Source: Lolliginicoccus suaedae (lineage in GTDB: Bacteria; Actinomycetota; Actinomycetes; Mycobacteriales; Mycobacteriaceae). Taken from it: 64,000 bases of DNA. Below, one piece after another: positions 59,592 through 64,000 of the stretch. Positions within the stretch are counted from its first letter, which is position 1, and each line of letters opens with the position of its first letter. The DNA lies in NCBI RefSeq assembly GCF_008312885.1, contig NZ_VSSO01000005.1, forward strand, positions 1 to 64,000. The letters run 5' to 3'. Below the pieces are notes generated by a model that worked only from the letters and a program-made list of their open reading frames with translations, made no database searches and was not told where the DNA came from. Position numbers and translations under genes: made by a program.

Positions 59592-60521
59592 ATGGCGAAT
59601 GCTCCTAGCACGCATGTGCTCAACGTTGTCCGCGGCGGCCTCATGGGCACCGCCGAGGTGATCCCCGGAGTCAGTGGCGGCACGGTCGCGCTCATCACCG
59701 GCCTGTACGACCGGCTGATTCTCTCCGCCGGCCACACCGTCAGCGGGCTCCGCATCGCCGTCGCCGACATTCCGCGCGGCCAAGGCACCAGCCGCGCCAT
59801 GGCAGAACTGCGCAAGGTCGATTGGCTCATGATCATCGGCGTGCTCGCTGGCATGGTCGCGATGCTGCTGCTCGCCGCGAAGATCCTCGCGCCACTCGTC
59901 GAGGAGCACCCGCAGCGCTCCTTCGCCGTGTTCTTCGGCCTCGTCCTCGCCTCGATCTGGGTGCCCTACACCCACACTGGCATGCGCTGGACCGGCATGA
60001 ACTATCTGGTCGCCCTCGCCGCCGCCGTCGCCGCGTTCTTCCTCACCGGCTTCCCCGAGGGCAACGCCTCGGACCCGAGCCCACTGATCATCATGGGCGC
60101 CGCCGCCATCGCCATCAACGCACTGGTGCTGCCCGGCGTCTCGGGCTCGTTCATGCTGCTCGCCATGGGGCTCTACACCACCACCCTCGACGCGGTGAAC
60201 GACCGCGACCTCGGCTACATCTTCTTCTTCGGCCTCGGCGCGTTCCTCGGGCTCTCCGTGTTCGTCAAGCTCCTCCAGTGGCTGCTCGAGCACTACCACC
60301 ACCTCACCATGGTGGTGATGACGGGCCTGCTGCTCGGTTCGCTGCGCGCCCTGTGGCCCTGGCAGACCGACAGCCGGGAGCTCCTCGCGCCCAGCGGTGA
60401 TGTGCCCGTCACCTTTCTGCTCATGGCTGCTGGCGCTATCACGGTCCTGTCGATCATGATCATCGCCCGCCGCTACGAGGCACCGCGGACCGCGCCCACC
60501 ACCACCTCGACCGACGCCTGA
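59592..60521 (+). CDS. DUF368 protein, probable undecaprenyl-phosphate translocase (PopT type)
   Basis: 309 residues, eight to nine membrane helices. The two inverted-repeat motifs I-P-G-V-S-G-G-T (about 23) and L-P-G-V-S-G-S-F (about 180) define DUF368. Members of this family were shown in other bacteria to return the lipid carrier C55-P to the inner leaflet for cell-wall synthesis. In Mycobacteriales the carrier is decaprenyl phosphate, so substrate is inferred. ATG 59592 lies six bases after a TANNNT box with no ribosome site. The next gene follows after nine bases. Confidence 0.9.
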   Translation: MANAPSTHVLNVVRGGLMGTAEVIPGVSGGTVALITGLYDRLILSAGHTVSGLRIAVADIPRGQGTSRAMAELRKVDWLMIIGVLAGMVAMLLLAAKILAPLVEEHPQRSFAVFFGLVLASIWVPYTHTGMRWTGMNYLVALAAAVAAFFLTGFPEGNASDPSPLIIMGAAAIAINALVLPGVSGSFMLLAMGLYTTTLDAVNDRDLGYIFFFGLGAFLGLSVFVKLLQWLLEHYHHLTMVVMTGLLLGSLRALWPWQTDSRELLAPSGDVPVTFLLMAAGAITVLSIMIIARRYEAPRTAPTTTSTDA

Positions 60522-60530
60522 CGCTCGCGC

Positions 60531-60977
60531 ATGACATCCCGCACCGCCCTGCGCCTGCTCGCCATCCATGCGCTCGCGGGCATCGCCGGCGGCATAGCCA
60601 TGCGCGCGTCCGGGCTGGGCGAGTGGGTTCCGGCGCTCGCGGTGGGCATGGCCATCGGGCTGTTCGTCGGGGCATTCGCCACCGTGGGAGCGACGCTCGC
60701 GCTGCGGCTCGAGTCCCGCCACCCCTCCCCCACGGGCTTCGCATGGCGGAGGCGCTACACCGCTGCGGTTGCCGCGACCGTCCTGATCGGCGCTGGCCTG
60801 GCTCTCTCCGCCCTCGCCACCGCCCGCGCGGGCAGCGTCACCGCGCTCACCCTCGTGGAACTGATGGTCGTTGCCACTGTCACGCTTGCGTTCTCGCTGA
60901 TCTCGGCCGCGCTCGCCCAGGCCTGCCTCCCCCGGCGCACCGGCAACGGCGGGAACGAGCATGAGCATTTGTTCTAG
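60531..60977 (+). CDS. Small membrane protein downstream of DUF368 gene
   Basis: 148 residues with four hydrophobic segments (about 8-26, 32-58, 77-98, 104-130) and a His-rich C-terminus. No family I recognise. Nine bases after the DUF368 stop, so very likely co-transcribed and perhaps functionally linked to it. Codon use matches the neighbours. Confidence 0.65.
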   Translation: MTSRTALRLLAIHALAGIAGGIAMRASGLGEWVPALAVGMAIGLFVGAFATVGATLALRLESRHPSPTGFAWRRRYTAAVAATVLIGAGLALSALATARAGSVTALTLVELMVVATVTLAFSLISAALAQACLPRRTGNGGNEHEHLF

Positions 60978-61004
60978 CAGCCCTCGCCGAGGCGGTGCCG
61001 CGGC

Positions 61005-61709
61005 CTAGCGGTTGCGCGCCACCCAGTCGGCGAGCTCTCCGAAGCTGGTGACGTTGACGTCGAACACGTCCTCCGGCTCCACGTCCACCTCAGCGCCAGG
61101 ACCGTGCTCGTCGGGGCGCGCCACGAAGGCGGTGCGCAGCCCGAGAGACCGCGCGGCATGAAGATCGTACTTGTGGCTCGCCACCATCAGGATCTCGCTG
61201 GGTGGCACGCCCAGGTAGCGGGCAGCCCCGAGATACACCCGCGGGTCGGGCTTGAAGGCGCCGAACATCTCCGCCGCGAGGGGCACAGTCCAGGGGATTC
61301 GTGCATGCCGGGTGATGCCCACGACCGCGGACACGTCAGCGTTCGACAGCGTGGCAGTGACGACGTGCTCGTTGAGGGCACGTACTCCATCGATGACGTC
61401 CGGCCAGGGGTCGAGCCGCTGCCAGGACCGCGCGAGCTGCTCCCGCTGCTCCTCGGTCGCGTCGATCCGATGCTCGTGCAGCAGCTCATCGAGAGCCGTG
61501 CGATACACCGAGTGGACACTGATCCAGTCACCGGTGTGCCCGCCGAGCACGGTGAGCGCCTCGAAGTACAGGGCCCGCCACTCGTTGACGAAGCCACCCC
61601 ATCCCGCCTCGGTGGGCGCGGGGCCCAAATCCGCATCGCAGGCCCTAGTCACGGTGCTGTGGAAGTCCGTGGCGGTGCCCTGGACGTCGAACAGGACGGC
61701 AGAGATCAT
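61005..61709 (-). CDS. HAD-superfamily hydrolase, haloacid-dehalogenase-like
   Basis: 234 residues. Layout of the L-2-haloacid dehalogenase branch: motif I at D8 reads D-V-Q-G-T, motif II S-N-A-D, Lys in F-K-P-D-P-R-V-Y and motif III V-A-S-H-K-Y-D. The second acid of motif I is Gln, as dehalogenases also lack it (usually Tyr), which argues against an ordinary phosphatase. Substrate unknown. ATG 61709 begins the family similarity; no ribosome site is seen, so a leaderless start is possible. Confidence 0.82.
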   Translation of the reverse strand: MISAVLFDVQGTATDFHSTVTRACDADLGPAPTEAGWGGFVNEWRALYFEALTVLGGHTGDWISVHSVYRTALDELLHEHRIDATEEQREQLARSWQRLDPWPDVIDGVRALNEHVVTATLSNADVSAVVGITRHARIPWTVPLAAEMFGAFKPDPRVYLGAARYLGVPPSEILMVASHKYDLHAARSLGLRTAFVARPDEHGPGAEVDVEPEDVFDVNVTSFGELADWVARNR

Positions 61710-61791
61710 GCCGCTACTCAATCATGGCGCTGAGGCTCCCGCTATCCGAGGCCGATGGCCCGGGCGATCATGGTGCGGATGCGCCGGGCGA

Positions 61792-63306
61792 CTAGCGGCG
61801 CAACGCTCCGCGGAGCAGACCATTGTTGTAGTCCTCGATGAGGTGATCGACGGTTTCCTTCGCGCACGTCTTGTTGGTGCCGATGAAGCCGGAGGGTCCG
61901 CGCTTGATCCAGCCGGTGACGTAGCTGCCACGACGTGGAGCACCGTCGATCCCGGTGACGCGGCCCTCGATGTTGGGGATGATGCCGCGCGCTTCGTCGA
62001 ACGGCACGCCTGGCAGCGCGCTGCCCCGGTAGCCGACGGATCGGATGACCAGGCCGGTGCTGAGGGTCTCGGTGTGGCCGGTGCCGACTGCCCGCGCGCT
62101 GCCGTCCTGCTCGACCAGCTCGTTGTGCTCGGCGGTGATGCTGGTGACCCGCTCGCCGCCGTGGATCTCCCGTGGCGACGCGAGGTATCGCAGCACGATG
62201 CGCCGCTCGTCCGGGGTGGCTTCTCCCATGTCCAGCGCGATCTCCTCGGCGATCGCGAGCTTGCGCTCGGTGGCCGGGGCGAGGGTGCCATTGTTGCGCT
62301 GCAGCTCGGTGGCAGCGTCGATGTGGAGCTCCTGCTTGTCGATGACGAGGCGGGCAGGATGCTTGCGGGCGAGGCCGAGCAGCTCCGGCAAGGTGTAGGC
62401 GGCCTGGGCGGGTCCGCGGCGCCCGAGGATGACTACCTCGCGGACAGCGCTGGCCCGCAGTGCCTCGAGGGCATGCGGCGCGATGCTGGTGGCGGCTAGC
62501 TTCTCGGGGTCGGTGGTGAGGATACGGGCCATGTCGAGGGCGACGTTGCCGTTGCCAATGATGACGACCCGCTCGTGGTCAAGGGGGTAGTCACGGTCAG
62601 CGTGGTCGGGGTGGCCGTTGTACCAGGCGACGAAGTCGGTGGCGGCGACACTGCCGGGAAGATCCTCCCCGGGGATCCCGAGACGCCGGTCCGAGGAGGC
62701 GCCGGTCGCGTAGATCACCGCGTGGTGGGTCTCGTGGAGGTCCGCGTCCGTCACGTCCACCCCGAGCTCGGTGCCGAATCGCTGCTCGAGCCTACGGTCG
62801 CTGCTGATGATGTCGAACAAGCCAGCGACCTGGCGGGTGGCCTCATGGTCCGGGGCCACCCCGTACCGGGCGAGGCCGTAGGGCCTATCGAGCCGCTCAT
62901 GCATGGTGACGGCCACATCGCGCTGCTTGAGCAGCTCGTCGGCGGCGTACATCGCGGCCGGGCCCGATCCGACGATGGCGACGCGCAACGGGTCCGGCGA
63001 GGGTTGCTTGCGCGGCGAGATGGGGATCAGCGCGAGCGGTGTGCGGGGCCGGGGCTGCTGGTAGAAGTCCGCGTTGATCTGGCGGAACTCCTCCTGGTGC
63101 GGCTCGAGCTTGCGGTGGGGCACGATGGCATCCACCGGGCATGCCTCGACGCATGCGCCGCAGTCGACGCAGGACTCCGGGTCGATGTGGAGCATCTCGG
63201 CCGTGAGGAAGTCCGGCTCGTCGGGGCTGGGATGGATGCAGTTGACGGGGCAGGCGAAGACGCAGGAGGCGTCCGCGCAGCAGGCCTGCGTGACGACGTG
63301 GGGCAT
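61792..63306 (-). CDS. fprB: Ferredoxin-fused NADP reductase FprB
   Basis: 504 residues. N-terminal bacterial ferredoxin domain (1-75): first Cys group C-C-A-D-A-S-C-V-F-A-C-P-V-N-C, second C-V-D-C-G-A-C-V-E-A-C-P, as in seven-iron ferredoxins. A FprA-like domain follows, with G-S-G-P-A-A-M-Y-A-A near 113, R-Y-G-V-A-P-D-H and G-N-G-N-V-A-L-D-M-A near 245. It passes NADPH electrons to its own ferredoxin. Starts seven bases after the diiron oxygenase stop, so both are on one transcript and it may be the reductase of that enzyme. Confidence 0.94.
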   Translation of the reverse strand: MPHVVTQACCADASCVFACPVNCIHPSPDEPDFLTAEMLHIDPESCVDCGACVEACPVDAIVPHRKLEPHQEEFRQINADFYQQPRPRTPLALIPISPRKQPSPDPLRVAIVGSGPAAMYAADELLKQRDVAVTMHERLDRPYGLARYGVAPDHEATRQVAGLFDIISSDRRLEQRFGTELGVDVTDADLHETHHAVIYATGASSDRRLGIPGEDLPGSVAATDFVAWYNGHPDHADRDYPLDHERVVIIGNGNVALDMARILTTDPEKLAATSIAPHALEALRASAVREVVILGRRGPAQAAYTLPELLGLARKHPARLVIDKQELHIDAATELQRNNGTLAPATERKLAIAEEIALDMGEATPDERRIVLRYLASPREIHGGERVTSITAEHNELVEQDGSARAVGTGHTETLSTGLVIRSVGYRGSALPGVPFDEARGIIPNIEGRVTGIDGAPRRGSYVTGWIKRGPSGFIGTNKTCAKETVDHLIEDYNNGLLRGALRR

Positions 63307-63313
63307 GCTCGGA

Positions 63314-64000
63314 TCACGCCGCCCGGGTGAGGCTCGCGACCATCGCTTGGTCGGAGGTGGGCTCGCTGCGGTAGCGGGTGGGCCGTCCGGCGATGCCGCA
63401 CAGCTTCCACACTGCCTTCGAGACGGGGTTCATCAGGCCGGCGTCGCGGGCGAGGGCACGCACGTCGCCGAAGATGTCGCGCAGGGTCTCGCGGGATTCC
63501 GGCGAGCCCCAGTAGAGCTCCTTGATGACGGAGCGCGGGATCTCGAAGCGGTCGATGTACTGCTGGGGCGGGATGACGATGATGTCGCACATCCAGCGCA
63601 TGGTGACCGGGAAGAGCACCGAGAGCAGGTGCTTCTTGACGGGGTTGAGCGCGGGGACGTTGCGCAGGAGGTACTGGTGCGCGAACGAGATGTGCCGGGC
63701 TTCCTCGGCCACGTGGATCTGCATGACACGCTCGAGCATGGGGTGCAGCTCGCCGCCCGCGCGCAGGACAGACTTCTGCACGTGATCGATGGGCTCCTCG
63801 CCGCCGAGGACGAAGGTGAAGAACCATTCCGGGTAGATGCGCACGGCCACGCCGACGAGCGGCACGAGCTTGCGCAGCAGGCCAGTCATGCCGGGCACGT
63901 CCGCGCCGATGCGGTTGACGCCTTCCTGGAACATCAGCGTGTGGTTGCATTCCTCGCCAGCCTCGTGGGTGACGTAGCGGAACTCCGGATTGCCGTTGTC
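63314..64000 (-). CDS. AurF-like diiron oxygenase, 5' end outside the window
   Basis: At least 228 residues, truncated by the window edge at its N-terminal side; the frame stays open to base 64000. E-A-G-E-E-C-N-H-T-L-M-F near the edge and H-V-A-E-E-A-R-H-I-S-F later are the paired carboxylate/His iron ligands of AurF-type p-aminobenzoate N-oxygenases and related diiron proteins. In Mycobacteriales such proteins are often of unknown substrate. Reductant is plausibly delivered by the FprB encoded directly downstream. Confidence 0.85.
   Translation of the reverse strand, partial: DNGNPEFRYVTHEAGEECNHTLMFQEGVNRIGADVPGMTGLLRKLVPLVGVAVRIYPEWFFTFVLGGEEPIDHVQKSVLRAGGELHPMLERVMQIHVAEEARHISFAHQYLLRNVPALNPVKKHLLSVLFPVTMRWMCDIIVIPPQQYIDRFEIPRSVIKELYWGSPESRETLRDIFGDVRALARDAGLMNPVSKAVWKLCGIAGRPTRYRSEPTSDQAMVASLTRAA

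Overview
The window is about 68% GC and comes from an actinobacterium of the order Mycobacteriales (mycolic-acid bacteria), most likely outside Mycobacterium. The evidence is an antigen-85-type mycolyltransferase, F420-dependent glucose-6-phosphate dehydrogenase, the GlnX-GlnH-PknG sensing operon, a VirR/LytR_C-type protein, a DUF3263 regulator and FprA/FprB reductases. Gene order also follows, in blocks, the region I remember as Rv0389 to Rv0440 of M. tuberculosis (purT, Rv0390, metZ ... fgd1, pta, ackA, pknG, glnH, glnX, mutT3, thiE, thiOSG ... thiD, thiC ... xthA, def, Rv0430, Rv0431, sodC, Rv0433 ... Rv0435, pssA, psd, moeA2 ... groEL2). That correspondence is from memory and was not computed. 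The genus cannot be fixed from this window.

Layout. 0.2-8 kb: surface-polymer genes. A secreted mycolyltransferase is followed by a tightly overlapping minus-strand operon (glycosyltransferase, DUF4012 membrane protein, RgpF-like protein). This is divergent from a polyprenyl glycosylphosphotransferase and a stand-alone APS kinase (cysC). 8.1-9.9 kb: groEL with two tandem CIRCE operators and no groES. 10-17.3 kb: RluA-type pseudouridine synthase, HAD hydrolase, moeA, psd, pssA and a CDC48-like double AAA ATPase. 17.3-25 kb: an orphan polytopic membrane protein, then a complete Mrp Na+/H+ antiporter operon (A/B fusion, C, D, E, F, G) with four-base overlaps at every junction. 25-30.9 kb: GCS2-type ligase, Cu/Zn SOD lipoprotein, VirR-like protein, DUF3263 protein, def, xthA, a small membrane protein and a GNAT.

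31-39.6 kb: thiamine supply. thiC-thiD sits under a TPP riboswitch. An ABC-2 exporter pair follows, then thiO-thiS-thiG under a second TPP riboswitch, divergent from thiE, and a Nudix/NYN fusion. 39.7-44.8 kb: glnX-glnH-pknG, the amino-acid sensor that controls 2-oxoglutarate metabolism in mycobacteria. 45-52.8 kb: MFS exporter, ackA, pta, fgd, metZ and a rhodanese. 53-64 kb: fprA, DUF456 protein, a lipoprotein/DUF1023 hydrolase/EspC-like cassette, purT, two small membrane-protein genes flanking a DUF368 (PopT-type) gene, a HAD hydrolase, a ferredoxin-fused FprB and a diiron oxygenase cut by the window end.

Non-coding structure is a strong theme. Convergent gene ends carry long, often perfect hairpins (for example 8058-8096, 33748-33799, 33914-33951, 54403-54443). 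One about 60-bp palindromic element occurs twice within 0.7 kb (29866-29914 and 30487-30535), with a degenerate relative at 57708-57795. Several genes look leaderless, with a TANNNT box 6-7 nt before the start codon. I saw no tRNA, rRNA, insertion sequence, prophage or CRISPR array.
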